Part shown: one piece after another, positions 1 through 8,841 of the stretch
Position numbering within the stretch: position 1 is the stretch's first letter
Layout of the letters: every line of letters begins with the position of its first letter
DNA from: Acidobacteriota bacterium
Lineage (GTDB): Bacteria; Acidobacteriota; Terriglobia; Acidiferrales; UBA7541
Length of the DNA stretch: 47,395 nucleotides
Assembly (NCBI GenBank): GCA_003165465.1
Contig: PLUM01000103.1
Location: 19,763-67,157 of the forward strand
Direction: 5' to 3'
Notes under the pieces: model-generated
Seen by the model: the letters and a program-made list of their open reading frames with translations, nothing else
What the model was told of the DNA's origin: nothing
Database searches by the model: none
Made by a program: the position numbers and the translations under genes

Positions 1-15
1 CACAAACCAAAACCA

Positions 16-37
16 CACAGGCTGAAGCCTGTGCCAC
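16..37 (-). repeat. REP-like palindrome, right half of a pair cut by the window start
   Basis: An 18-base palindrome (CACAGGCTGAAGCCTGTG) is followed by CCAC, which reads as a GTGG head on the minus strand, then TGAAAA. It matches the right arm of the complete pairs at 14453-14531 and 28056-28133, so the left arm should lie just outside the window. Confidence 0.8.
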
Positions 38-177
38 TGAAAAGCGAAACCTGCAACTCTGCTGCGCGCTCCTTGCGCAGGTGCTTTGATTGGCAGTAGC
101 ATGGGGCGTTGATCGTCGCTGCGGACAACGTGTGAAACGGCGGCGGATTTCGGACCGTCTATCTAGGGGCTACCTCC

Positions 178-999
178 ATGAGGCTCCTCGTACCTATTTC
201 GGCGCTACTGCTTCTATCGGGCACGAGTACTGGCCTCGCGACGTTTCAACGCGGCGGGTACGGCGGCGACTATGGCGGCGCTCGGGAAGCGTTTTCTTCC
301 TCTTCCGATAGTGAAAATGAAAAAAGTGAATACTCCTGGTCGCGCCTTCGCTATTCGATGGCGGGCGGCAGCGCGCGAGGGTATGGGCGCGGGGGAAGTT
401 GGTCGCGCGACTATCCCAAGGCCGACCGGCAATTCCTGATCGCGCTGAAGCGGCTCACCCGCATCAATGCCCGCCCTGTTGAGCAGGTGGTGGACCTCGA
501 CAGCGACGGGCCTTCCAGCATCGAAAATTTTCCGTGGGTGTATGCCGTGCAGGTGCAAACGTGGACGTTCACCGAGCCCGAGGCCAAGCGCCTGCGCGAG
601 TACTTGCTCAAGGGCGGTTTTCTGATGGTGGACGATTTCCACGGTGCGACCGACTGGGAACACTTCATGAACGGCATGCTCATGGTTTTCCCGGACCGTC
701 CCATCGAAGACCTGACGGACAAGGACGAAATGTTCCATGTGCTTTACGATTTAACCGAGCGTTTCCAGGTGCCGGGCGAGCAGTACGTCTGGACGGGCAG
801 GACGTACGAGAAGGACGGGTACGTCGCGGAATGGCGCGGCATCCGGGACGACCGGGGCCGCGTGATGGTTGCCATCTGCTACAACATGCATCTGGGCGAT
901 GCCTGGGAATGGGCCGACGATCCTCGCTATCCGGAGAAGTTCGCGTCGCTGGCGTTTCGTCTGGGGATCAATTACGTGATGTACGGAATGACGCACTGA
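178..999 (+). CDS. DUF4159 domain-containing secreted protein
   Basis: 273 residues. An N-terminal hydrophobic signal segment (about residues 1-22) is followed by a Gly/Tyr/Ser-rich stretch (23-75) and then a DUF4159 domain to the C terminus. Recognisable family traits are YPKADRQF, the FPWVYAVQV strand, and the LREYLLKGGFLMVDDFHG block. The fold is related to class-I glutamine-amidotransferase-like domains, but I see no catalytic Cys. The ATG at 178 has a purine-rich AGGGG 10-14 bases upstream. DUF4159 genes often sit in MoxR/BatA clusters, and this one is the first gene of such a cluster (178-14426), separated from the next gene by a repeat-filled gap. The molecular function is unknown. An exported location is inferred from the signal segment. 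Confidence 0.85.
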   Translation: MRLLVPISALLLLSGTSTGLATFQRGGYGGDYGGAREAFSSSSDSENEKSEYSWSRLRYSMAGGSARGYGRGGSWSRDYPKADRQFLIALKRLTRINARPVEQVVDLDSDGPSSIENFPWVYAVQVQTWTFTEPEAKRLREYLLKGGFLMVDDFHGATDWEHFMNGMLMVFPDRPIEDLTDKDEMFHVLYDLTERFQVPGEQYVWTGRTYEKDGYVAEWRGIRDDRGRVMVAICYNMHLGDAWEWADDPRYPEKFASLAFRLGINYVMYGMTH

Positions 1000-1046
1000 C
1001 GGCGAACTTCGGCCGCGATTCTGGCTTTTCATTGTTACAAGTACGG

Positions 1047-1302
1047 GTGGCACAGGCTTCAGCCTGTGTGACAACTTGCAAATCTTTGTACGGCACGGCT
1101 TCAGCCGTGCCGTAACGTGCGAGTAATCCATGCGGCTTTAGCCGCTGGCTTTTTCGGAATCGCACAGGTTGTGAAGATTGCTCTGGCGGGTAAGAGCGAT
1201 CGTCGCTTGTGGGCGGCCGACCCACCCTTCGCACAAAACGCGAAGGATGGGGCACCCGGGGAAAGCTAAAGCCAAAAGAACACAGGCTGAAGCCTGTGCT
1301 AC
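1047..1302. repeat. Composite REP-like array filling the gap between two cluster genes
   Basis: This explains the 311-base gene-free gap 1000-1310. It starts with a GTGG head at 1047 and the stem CACAGGCTTCAGCCTGTG. A second palindrome follows (GGCACGGCTTCAGCCGTGCC, 1092-1111), then a third, shorter one (GCGGCTTTAGCCGC, 1132-1145), and a reverse CACAGGCTGAAGCCTGTG plus CTAC ends at 1302. The same order of second and third palindromes recurs, mutated, at 34141-34265. Confidence 0.8.
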
Positions 1303-1310
1303 TTAAGAAA

Positions 1311-3575
1311 ATGTTCGAATTTCTATTCAAATATCCGCGCGCGGTTTTTTCCAAGGGTTCCCTTGTGCTGTTGGGAGCGTGGCCGTGGTGGGTCTTCGTG
1401 ATTTTTCTCGTGGCGGCGGGCGCGGGTCTCGCCTGGCCGATTCGCGCGAAGCTTTCTGAGGCGTCCTCGACCGTGAAAAACTGGAGGGCGGGCGCGATCT
1501 GGCTGCTGCAATTTGCGCTGGCGGCGCTCGTTCTGCTGTTGCTGTGGCAGCCGGCGATTCTGGTGGCCGAGCTGCGGCCGCAGCAGAACATCATCGCCGT
1601 GCTGGTGGACGATTCGCGCAGCATGTCCATTGCGGAGAGTGGCGCGACGCGCGAGGCTCGGGCCATCCAGGCGCTCGAAGGCGGCGTGCTCGGCGAGCTG
1701 CAAAAGAAATTTCAGGTTCGCATCTACCGGCTCGACCGCCAAATCTCGCGCGTCTCAAAACTTGACGACTTGAAAACGTCGCCGCCCGCATCCGCAACGC
1801 GCATTGGCGACGGCCTCAAGCAACTCGCCGGTGAAGCGGCCGATTTGCCGATTGGCGCGGTGGTGCTCTTGACGGACGGCGCCGACAATTCCGGCGGGAT
1901 CGATCTCGATACGATCTCCACGTTTCGCAGCCGCAGGATTCCTGTACACACGGTCGGCTTCGGCGCGGAGCAATCGGCGCGCGACGTGGAGATCGACGAT
2001 GCCGTGGTCGCGCCGCGCGCGCTGGCCGATTCGCGGCTTGCGGCCAGGGTGACGCTTCACCAGCGCGGATACGCCGGCGAAAAAGCCATGCTGGCCGTGC
2101 GCGACGGCGGCAAAGTTCTCGCAGGCCGGCAAATTACGCTGGCCGCGGATGGCGCGGCGCAGAACGAGACGCTGCTGTTCAACGCGGGCGACGCGGGAGC
2201 CAGGACGCTACAGTTTGCAATCGACCCGCTTCCGGGCGAGGAGAATCGCGACAACAATTCCGTCGCGCGACTCGTCAACGTCGAGTCCGCCAAGCGCCGC
2301 ATTCTGTATGTGGAAGGAGAGCCGCGCTGGGAATATAAATTCATCCGCCGCGCCGAGCAGGACGACCGCCTGGTCTCGATCGTCTCCATGCTTCGCACCA
2401 GTGAAAATAAAATCTACCGGCAGGGGATTGCCGATCCCAAGGAACTCGCCGATGGGTTTCCGTCGAGGGCCGAGGATCTTTTCGGCTACCAGGCCATCGT
2501 CATCGGCTCGGTGGAAGCGAGCTACTTCACGGCGGCGCAGAAGGAACTCATTCAACAATTTGTGGACCGACGCGGAGGCGGGCTGCTTTTTCTCGGAGGC
2601 CGCGCATCGCTTGGAGATGGAGGCTGGGCGGCGTCAAGCCTCGCCGATCTGCTGCCGGTCGCGCTGCCGAACAGAAAAGGCACGTTTCATCGCGATCCCG
2701 CAACCGCGAGTCTCACGCCCGCGGGGGCGGACAGCATCATCACGCGGCTCGTCGAAGATCCCGCGGCCAACGTGGAGCGCTGGAAAAAACTTCCCTACTT
2801 GATGGACTATCAGGAAGCGGGTACTCCGAAACCGGGCGCCGTGGTGCTGGCCGAAATGACCGCCGCGGGGCGCAAGATGCCGCTGCTGATCACGGAAAAT
2901 TATGGACGCGGGCGCACCGCCGTGCTGGCCACGGGCGGCACCTGGCGCTGGCAGATGAGCCAGCCGCTCGAGGACCAGACGCACGAGGAATTCTGGCAGC
3001 AATTGCTGCGCTGGCTGGTGGTGGACACGCCGGGCCGCGTCTCGGCTTCGGTCCCAAGTCAGATGCTCCTGGACGATGGGCGCGTCCAATTTTCGGCTGA
3101 CGTGCGCGACAAAAATTATTTGCCCGCAGCCGACGCTCACGTCGAAGCGCACATTCTCGGGCCGGGCGGCTCGGCGGCGCAAATCGAGATGGCTCCGGAC
3201 CCGAACGCGCCCGGCACATTTCACGCGGAGTGGACCGCCGACAGGGCGGGATCGTATCTCACCGAAGTGATTGCCACGCGCGAAAAGGAAGAGCTGGGCC
3301 GCGACGTTCTGAATTTTGCGCGCATGGACGGCGCGGCCGAAAATTTCCATACCGAACAGAATCGCGCCCTGCTCGAAAAACTTTCCGCCGAAACGGGCGG
3401 GCGCTACTGGAAGCCGGCGGAGATTTCCAAATTGCCGGGAGAAATATCGTATTCCGAGGCGGGCATCGCGGTCCGCGACACGAAGGAATTGTGGAATATG
3501 CCCATCGTGTTTCTGCTCCTGCTGCTGTTGCCGTCCATGCAATGGCTCTTGCGGCGAAAGTGGGGCGTGGTATGA
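1311..3575 (+). CDS. Membrane protein with VWA domain and glutamine-amidotransferase-like domain
   Basis: 754 residues from the ATG at 1311. I chose this start because upstream in-frame starts fall inside the REP array that ends at 1302. Two N-terminal membrane segments (about 18-40 and 60-85) precede a VWA domain whose MIDAS DxSxS is intact (VLVDDSRSMS, about 97-106). A central GATase1-like domain follows, with the FLGGRASLGDGGW loop near 425-437. After a beta-rich region there is a C-terminal membrane helix (about 730-748) with a basic end. This architecture is typical of large MoxR-cluster proteins that expose VWA and GATase-like domains outside the membrane. No catalytic Cys is evident, so enzymatic amidotransfer is unlikely. 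Its TGA overlaps the next gene's ATG (ATGA), implying translational coupling. Confidence 0.88.
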   Translation: MFEFLFKYPRAVFSKGSLVLLGAWPWWVFVIFLVAAGAGLAWPIRAKLSEASSTVKNWRAGAIWLLQFALAALVLLLLWQPAILVAELRPQQNIIAVLVDDSRSMSIAESGATREARAIQALEGGVLGELQKKFQVRIYRLDRQISRVSKLDDLKTSPPASATRIGDGLKQLAGEAADLPIGAVVLLTDGADNSGGIDLDTISTFRSRRIPVHTVGFGAEQSARDVEIDDAVVAPRALADSRLAARVTLHQRGYAGEKAMLAVRDGGKVLAGRQITLAADGAAQNETLLFNAGDAGARTLQFAIDPLPGEENRDNNSVARLVNVESAKRRILYVEGEPRWEYKFIRRAEQDDRLVSIVSMLRTSENKIYRQGIADPKELADGFPSRAEDLFGYQAIVIGSVEASYFTAAQKELIQQFVDRRGGGLLFLGGRASLGDGGWAASSLADLLPVALPNRKGTFHRDPATASLTPAGADSIITRLVEDPAANVERWKKLPYLMDYQEAGTPKPGAVVLAEMTAAGRKMPLLITENYGRGRTAVLATGGTWRWQMSQPLEDQTHEEFWQQLLRWLVVDTPGRVSASVPSQMLLDDGRVQFSADVRDKNYLPAADAHVEAHILGPGGSAAQIEMAPDPNAPGTFHAEWTADRAGSYLTEVIATREKEELGRDVLNFARMDGAAENFHTEQNRALLEKLSAETGGRYWKPAEISKLPGEISYSEAGIAVRDTKELWNMPIVFLLLLLLPSMQWLLRRKWGVV

Positions 3576-4576
3576 GTAGCGCGGGCTTCAGCCTGCGGGG
3601 TTTAGTCTCCGCAAAATCGAACCCCCGCAGGCTGAAGCCCGCGCTACTGGCTGTGTTCTGCCTCGCGTGCGCCGGATTCAGCGCGCGCGCGGCGCAGGCC
3701 GCGCCCTACTACGTCACCGTCGCGGGCCTCGGCGGCGAGCCCGACTACGAGCAGCGTTTCACCGCGCTTGCGAAAGATCTCGACAAGCTTTTCAAGGCCG
3801 CGGCGAGCGATGTGCATGTCTACACGCTCGCGGGAAGCGATGCGACCAAAGCTCGCCTCACCGACACGCTCGGCCAGATCGCGCGCGAGGCCCGGCCCGA
3901 GGATGAATTCACGCTGATCCTTATCGGCCACGGCTCCTATGACGGAGAGGGATACAAATTCAATCTGCCCGGCCCGGACATTTCTGGCGAGGACCTGGCC
4001 ATTTTGTGCGACCGCATTCCCGCCAGGCGCCAGTTGATCGTGAACACGACGAGCGCGAGCGGCGGCTCGATCGGCGCGTTGCAACGAGCGGGGCGCATCG
4101 TGATCGCCGCGACGAAGGGCGGCACGGAAAAAAACGCCACGGTCTTTGCGCGTTACTGGGTGGACGCGTTGCGCGACGGGGCCGCAGATACGGACAAGAA
4201 CGAAGCCGTCAGCGCGCTCGAAGCGTTTCAGTTTGCCGATCGCAAGACGGCCGCATTCTACGAATCGCAAAAGCGCCTGGCGACGGAGCATGCCGTGTTC
4301 GAAGACACGGGCAAGAAGGAGGCCGTTCGCGCCGCTTCGACGGAAAATGGAGAAGGGCTGCTGGCCACGAACTTTATCTTGCTGCGTATTGGCGCGGCGC
4401 AAAGGGCCGCGAACGATCCGGCCAAGCGCGCGCTGCTCGACAAGAAGGAAGAACTCGAACGGAAGATCGACCTGCTGAAGTATCAAAAGGCAGCGATGGC
4501 CGTGGACGATTACAAACGGCAACTCTCTGATGCGCTGTTGCAACTCGCTCGCGTGCAGGAGGATTTGGATAAATGA
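3572..4576 (+). CDS. C13/caspase-like secreted protein, catalytic Cys apparently lost
   Basis: 334 residues from the ATG overlapping the preceding stop. Residues 2-26 are encoded by a REP pair. They supply the basic n-region (PRRLK) ahead of a hydrophobic core (ALLAVFCLACAGFSA) and an Ala-rich cleavage site (AAQAAP). The mature domain resembles C13 legumain/caspase-type folds: a strand ending in the catalytic-type His (LIGHGSYDG, His120), then a strand ending NTTSASGG. In active C13 enzymes the segment before SG carries Cys; here that place is Ser161. The C terminus (about 285-334) is a charged coiled coil. It ends in an ATGA overlap with the TPR-peptidase gene. Most likely a non-catalytic envelope component; a hydrolase using Ser161 cannot be excluded. 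Confidence 0.75.
   Translation: MSSAGFSLRGLVSAKSNPRRLKPALLAVFCLACAGFSARAAQAAPYYVTVAGLGGEPDYEQRFTALAKDLDKLFKAAASDVHVYTLAGSDATKARLTDTLGQIAREARPEDEFTLILIGHGSYDGEGYKFNLPGPDISGEDLAILCDRIPARRQLIVNTTSASGGSIGALQRAGRIVIAATKGGTEKNATVFARYWVDALRDGAADTDKNEAVSALEAFQFADRKTAAFYESQKRLATEHAVFEDTGKKEAVRAASTENGEGLLATNFILLRIGAAQRAANDPAKRALLDKKEELERKIDLLKYQKAAMAVDDYKRQLSDALLQLARVQEDLDK
3576..3647. repeat. REP-like inverted pair inside a coding region
   Basis: The GTAG head begins immediately after the TGA at 3573-3575. The left stem is CGCGGGCTTCAGCCTGCG. The right arm is CGCAGGCTGAAGCCCGCG followed by CTAC, ending at 3647. The pair lies wholly within the frame opened at 3572 and contains no stop in that frame. 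It is the same sequence type as the intergenic pair at 20830-20900. Confidence 0.88.
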
Positions 4577-6804
4577 ACGCGGGGGCCACGCGGCGAGTAA
4601 CGCGGTTTGTTTCTTGCGCCGCCGTGTGCGTGGCGTGCCTAACCGCCGCGAGCTTCGCGCGGGGCGCGACGCCCGACGATTGCCACGCCTTGCGCAAGCA
4701 CGGCCATCGCACCGAGGCGGGAAAATGCTACGAATCGCTCACCGCCGCGCGCGATCCGGTTCTCCGCGCCGAAGGTTTCTGGGGCATGGAGATGTACCAG
4801 GACGCGAACAACCAGTTTCGTATCGCGAGCGACGCGTCGCCCGCGAACGCAACGATTCGCGTGCGCTGGGGCCGCCTGATGCACGAGCGGTTCAACAATG
4901 CCGAAGCCGATAAACTTTTCAGCGAAGCGCTGCAGCGCGATCCGAAAAACGCGCAGGCCTACTACGGCCTCGCGCTCGTCAGCGCGGACGGCTTTGACAG
5001 TAAGGCCATCGAATACGCGAGCAAGGCGATTGAACTCGATCCAAAGTTGTACGAAGCGCACGAACTGATGGCCAACCTGATGCTCGAGGATTCGGACGAA
5101 GCGAAAGCATTTAAGGAAGCCGACGCGGCGCTGAACATATCTCCCGAGGCACTCGACGCGATGGCCATCCACGCGGCCATCGAAGCGCTCGCGGACCGCT
5201 CGCCCGACGCGTGGCTCCAAAAAATACGCGAGATCAATCCCGCGTACGGCCCAGGCTATGCGCTCGTCGCGCATCACCTGGTGCTGAACCGCCGCTACGA
5301 AGACGGCATCGCCTACTACCGCAGCGCCATTGAAGCGGACCCTCGCCTGTGGTCCGCGCGCTCGCAGCTCGGCATTAACCTGATGCGCCTCGGCCAGGAG
5401 GACGAGCCGCGCAAGCAACTCGAAATGTGCTATGAAAACGGCTTTCGAAACGAAGAAACCGTCAACAGCCTGCGCCTGCTCGACAGCTACAAAAACTTCG
5501 TCACTTTCAAAAGCGGCGGCACGATCCTCAAACTCAATAAAAAAGAAACGGAGCTGCTGCGCCCGTATTTGGAAGCCGAGATGAAGCGGATCATCGCTAC
5601 CTACGACAAAAAATACAAAATGAAGCTGTCCGGCCCTGTGCAGGTGGAAGTCTATCCGGACCACGAGGATTTTGCCGTGCGCACGATGGGCATGCCGGGC
5701 CTCGGCGCGCTGGGCGTCACGTTCGGCGAAGTCATCGCTATGGACAGCCCGTCGGGCCGCCCGCCGGGCGAATTTCACTGGGCCAGCACGCTGTGGCATG
5801 AAATGAGCCACGTGTATATTCTCACCGCCACGAATCATCGCGTGCCGCGCTGGTTCACCGAAGGGCTTGCGGTGCACGAAGAGACGGAAGTTTCCCCCGA
5901 GTGGGGCGACCGCATCACACCCGACGTTCTCGTCGCGATCCGCGACAAGAAACTGCTGCCGGTCGCGGAACTCGACCGCGGATTTATTCGCCCCGAATAT
6001 CCGAATCAGGTGATCGTGTCGTACTATCAGGCGGGCCGCATCTGCGATTACATCCAAGGCCGCTGGGGCGCGGACAAGCTGCTGGATATGGTGCACTCGT
6101 TCGCCGCGCGCAAGAGCACGCCGGACGCGATCCGCGAAAACCTGGGTATGTCGCCGGAGGAATTCGACAAGCAATTCTTCGAATGGCTGGACAGGGACGT
6201 GGGCAAGACGGTGGCGCAGTTCGACGAATGGCGCGCGAAATTAAAAGACCTCGTGGCGCAAGCCAAGAGCAAGAACTACGACGAAGTGTTGAAGGAGGGC
6301 GAGGAAGTGCGACGCTTGTATCCGGACTACATCTATCCGGCGAACGCGTACGAATTCATGGCGGAAGCCGACCTCGCGAAAAACGACAAGCCGGCCGCCG
6401 CCGCGATTCTTATGGCGTACGAAAAAATCGGCGGGCACAATCCTCCGGCCCTGAAACAACTGGCGTCGCTCGAAGAAGAAATGGGCAAGCTCTCGGACGC
6501 GGCGGCCACGCTCGACCGCCTCAACTACGTTTATCCGATGGACGAAGAGCTGCACCGCCATCTCGGCGATTTGTGGCTGGCGCAAAATAATTTCCCCGGT
6601 GCGATTCGCGAATACAATGCCGTGATCGCCATGAACCCGCTGGACAAGGCCTCCGCGCAATTCAACGCGGCGCGCGCCTATCTGGCCGCTGGACAGAAGG
6701 ACCAGGCCGAGGACCACGTCCTCGCGTCGCTTGAAGCCGCGCCCGGCTACCGCCCGGCGCAGAAATTGCTCTTGCAACTGAAGGACTCCAACGAAGGGAA
6801 ATAA
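4573..6804 (+). CDS. Secreted TPR protein with MA-family (gluzincin) metallopeptidase domain
   Basis: 743 residues. A signal peptide (about 1-32, core FVSCAAVCVACLTAASFA) is followed by TPR-like helical repeats (about 35-310, e.g. AYYGLALVSADGFDSKAIEY). A peptidase-MA domain follows with an intact zinc motif HEMSH (409-413) and the downstream glutamate of WFTEGLAVHEE (Glu430). More TPRs run to the C terminus. The motif is complete, so a zinc-dependent peptidase acting outside the cytoplasm is likely; the substrate is unknown. The start overlaps the previous stop (ATGA), and moxR begins 3 bases after the TAA. Within a MoxR cluster it could process or hold envelope proteins that the MoxR complex handles; that role is inference. 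Confidence 0.87.
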   Translation: MNAGATRRVTRFVSCAAVCVACLTAASFARGATPDDCHALRKHGHRTEAGKCYESLTAARDPVLRAEGFWGMEMYQDANNQFRIASDASPANATIRVRWGRLMHERFNNAEADKLFSEALQRDPKNAQAYYGLALVSADGFDSKAIEYASKAIELDPKLYEAHELMANLMLEDSDEAKAFKEADAALNISPEALDAMAIHAAIEALADRSPDAWLQKIREINPAYGPGYALVAHHLVLNRRYEDGIAYYRSAIEADPRLWSARSQLGINLMRLGQEDEPRKQLEMCYENGFRNEETVNSLRLLDSYKNFVTFKSGGTILKLNKKETELLRPYLEAEMKRIIATYDKKYKMKLSGPVQVEVYPDHEDFAVRTMGMPGLGALGVTFGEVIAMDSPSGRPPGEFHWASTLWHEMSHVYILTATNHRVPRWFTEGLAVHEETEVSPEWGDRITPDVLVAIRDKKLLPVAELDRGFIRPEYPNQVIVSYYQAGRICDYIQGRWGADKLLDMVHSFAARKSTPDAIRENLGMSPEEFDKQFFEWLDRDVGKTVAQFDEWRAKLKDLVAQAKSKNYDEVLKEGEEVRRLYPDYIYPANAYEFMAEADLAKNDKPAAAAILMAYEKIGGHNPPALKQLASLEEEMGKLSDAAATLDRLNYVYPMDEELHRHLGDLWLAQNNFPGAIREYNAVIAMNPLDKASAQFNAARAYLAAGQKDQAEDHVLASLEAAPGYRPAQKLLLQLKDSNEGK

Positions 6805-6807
6805 ACC

Positions 6808-7833
6808 ATGGCCTCCATCGCACAACTCGATCCGGATTCCGCCGAACTGAAAAAACGCATTGAGCGATTTCAGACCGTGCGCGACAACATCCTCGGCCAG
6901 GTCCGCGAGGTGATCGTCGGGCAGGAGGAAGTGCTCGACCAGATTCTCATCTCGCTCTTCGTGGGCGGCCATTGCCTGATTACCGGTTTGCCGGGCACGG
7001 CGAAAACGCTGATGGTGCGCACCATTGCCCAGACGCTGGGCCTCGTCTTCAAGCGCATCCAGTTCACGCCCGATCTGATGCCTTCGGACATCACGGGAAC
7101 GGACATCATCGAGGAAGATCCCACGACGGGCCATCGCCGCTGGACTTTCGTGCCCGGACCGATCTTCGCCAACATCGTGCTTGCCGATGAGATCAATCGC
7201 ACGCCGCCGAAAACGCAATCGGCGATGCTTGAAGCCATGCAGGAGCTTTCGTGCACCGTGCGCGGCAATCACTACAAATTGCCCGCGCCATTCTTCGTGC
7301 TGGCCACGCAGAATCCAATCGAGCTGGAAGGCACGTATCCGCTGCCCGAGGCGCAACTCGACCGCTTCCTCTTCAATACCGTGCTCGATTATTTGAGCGC
7401 CGCCGACGAAATGAAAGTCGTGGACCTGACGACCACGACGCGCGTGGCTCAGGTGAATGCCGTTACTTCGGCCGAGGAGATTCTGGATTTCCATCAGCTC
7501 GTGCGCATGGTGCCGATCGGGGAGTCTCTCGCGCAATACGTCGTCAACCTGGTGCGGGCGACGCGCCACAACAGCGGCTCCGCGCCCGACTTCGTCAAGA
7601 AATACGTCAACTACGGAGGCAGCGTGCGCGCCGCGCAATTCATCGTGCTGGCTTCCAAGGCACGCGCGCTGGCGCATCGCCGCTACCACGTCGCGTACGA
7701 AGACATTCTCGCGCTGGCGATTCCCGTGCTGCGCCACCGCATCCTTTTGAATTTTCATGCCGAATCCGACCGCATCGATGCGGATGAGATTTTGCGGCGG
7801 CTGCTCGAATTCATGCCGCCATCCAAGGCTTAA
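6808..7833 (+). CDS. moxR: MoxR-family AAA+ ATPase
   Basis: 341 residues. Walker A is GLPGTAKT (about 60-67) and Walker B is VLADEINR (about 124-131). The PPKTQSAMLEAM helix and the sensor segment ATQNPIELEGTYPLPEAQLDRF are hallmarks of MoxR proteins. The C-terminal lid domain includes YGGSVRAAQF. MoxR ATPases act as chaperone-like motors that activate or assemble partner proteins with VWA domains, and here three VWA-type proteins are encoded in the same cluster. GAAGGG lies 10-15 bases before the ATG. A REP pair begins at the base after the TAA, and the DUF58 gene follows 117 bases later. Confidence 0.96.
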   Translation: MASIAQLDPDSAELKKRIERFQTVRDNILGQVREVIVGQEEVLDQILISLFVGGHCLITGLPGTAKTLMVRTIAQTLGLVFKRIQFTPDLMPSDITGTDIIEEDPTTGHRRWTFVPGPIFANIVLADEINRTPPKTQSAMLEAMQELSCTVRGNHYKLPAPFFVLATQNPIELEGTYPLPEAQLDRFLFNTVLDYLSAADEMKVVDLTTTTRVAQVNAVTSAEEILDFHQLVRMVPIGESLAQYVVNLVRATRHNSGSAPDFVKKYVNYGGSVRAAQFIVLASKARALAHRRYHVAYEDILALAIPVLRHRILLNFHAESDRIDADEILRRLLEFMPPSKA

Positions 7834-7907
7834 GCAGCACAGCCACTCTTGGCTGTGCGTTTTTGCTGGACTCAACAAAGGCGCACAGCCAAGAGTGGCT
7901 GTGCCAC
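7834..7907. repeat. REP-like inverted pair, distinct stem sequence
   Basis: Stem type CACAGCCACTCTTGGCTGTG, occurring as two inverted copies. The right-hand head reads GTGG on the minus strand and the left head is GCAG, one base from consensus. It starts at the nucleotide after the moxR stop codon and lies between moxR and the DUF58 gene. Confidence 0.82.
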
Positions 7908-7950
7908 TAAAATCACGGCCCACGGAACGTACTTGGGAGGCAGGTCTTAG

Positions 7951-8841
7951 ATGCTGCAACGTTTTCTCGATCCTTCGGTGCTCGCCGGAATTTCCGGCCT
8001 GGATCTGGTGGCGAAGACCGTCGTCGACGGATTCGTCAATGGCCTCCACCGTTCGCCGGATTTCGGCTTCAGCCAGGAGTTCGCCGAATATCGTGCCTAC
8101 TCTCCGGGCGACGACCTGCGCCACGTGGACTGGAACGTGTTTGCGCGCACCGAGCGCGCCTACCTCAAACGCTACCGGGGCGAAACCAACAGCATCCTCA
8201 CCGTGCTGCTCGACGCGAGCAACTCGATGAAGTTTTCATCCCATGGCGTGAGCAAAATGGATTACGCGCGCTTCACGGCGGCGTCGCTGTTCTATCTCGC
8301 GATTCAAAATCAGCGCGACGCCGCGGGCCTGATCGTTTTCGACGATGAAATTCGCGCGTACATCCGGCCGTCCACTCGGCAGGGGCAACTGCACCGCCTG
8401 CTGAGCGGCCTAGAACAGGCCGAGCCTCGCGCGCGCACCGATTTCGCCAAACCGCTGGAACATTGTCAGCAATTCCTGCGCCGCCGCGGAATTATCGTCT
8501 TCATCTCCGATTTTTACGATTCTCCGGAACACATTGTGCGCACCATCGAGCCGCTGCGCTTCCACGGAAACGAAGTCGTGCTGTTTCATGTTCTCGATCC
8601 CGGGGAAATCCGGCCGGAATTCAGCGAACCATCGACGCTTGTCGATCTCGAAACTGGAGACCGCATCGAGATCACGCCCGAATATGTGCGCGACGAATAC
8701 CGCAAGAAATTCGACGCGCACGTGGAAGAGCTGCGAGACAAAGTGCGCGGCGCGGGCATGGATTACCACTTGCTCGCGACCGACCGGCCGCTGGACGACG
8801 CGCTGCGAGAATATCTCTCGATCCGTCAGGGGAGGGACTAG
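7951..8841 (+). CDS. DUF58 domain-containing protein (MoxR partner)
   Basis: 296 residues. The DUF58 signature is seen as YRAYSPGDDLRHVDWNVFAR (about 48-67), followed by a VWA-like fold with a DxSxS-type MIDAS (LLDASNSMKF). No membrane segment is evident, so it is probably cytoplasmic or membrane-peripheral. DUF58 genes almost always follow moxR, and their products are thought to be MoxR substrates or adaptors. A purine-rich GGGAGGCAGG lies upstream of the ATG. The stop TAG is directly adjacent to the ATG of the BatA-like gene, so the two are likely cotranslated. Confidence 0.94.
   Translation: MLQRFLDPSVLAGISGLDLVAKTVVDGFVNGLHRSPDFGFSQEFAEYRAYSPGDDLRHVDWNVFARTERAYLKRYRGETNSILTVLLDASNSMKFSSHGVSKMDYARFTAASLFYLAIQNQRDAAGLIVFDDEIRAYIRPSTRQGQLHRLLSGLEQAEPRARTDFAKPLEHCQQFLRRRGIIVFISDFYDSPEHIVRTIEPLRFHGNEVVLFHVLDPGEIRPEFSEPSTLVDLETGDRIEITPEYVRDEYRKKFDAHVEELRDKVRGAGMDYHLLATDRPLDDALREYLSIRQGRD

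Noticed and set aside
4639..8124. Long minus-strand open frames (511 and 627 codons) opposite the TPR-peptidase, moxR and DUF58 genes
   Set aside because: Same shadow effect. They span the gene-moxR boundary and a REP element, have no ribosome-binding site or family motif, and the plus-strand genes are well supported.
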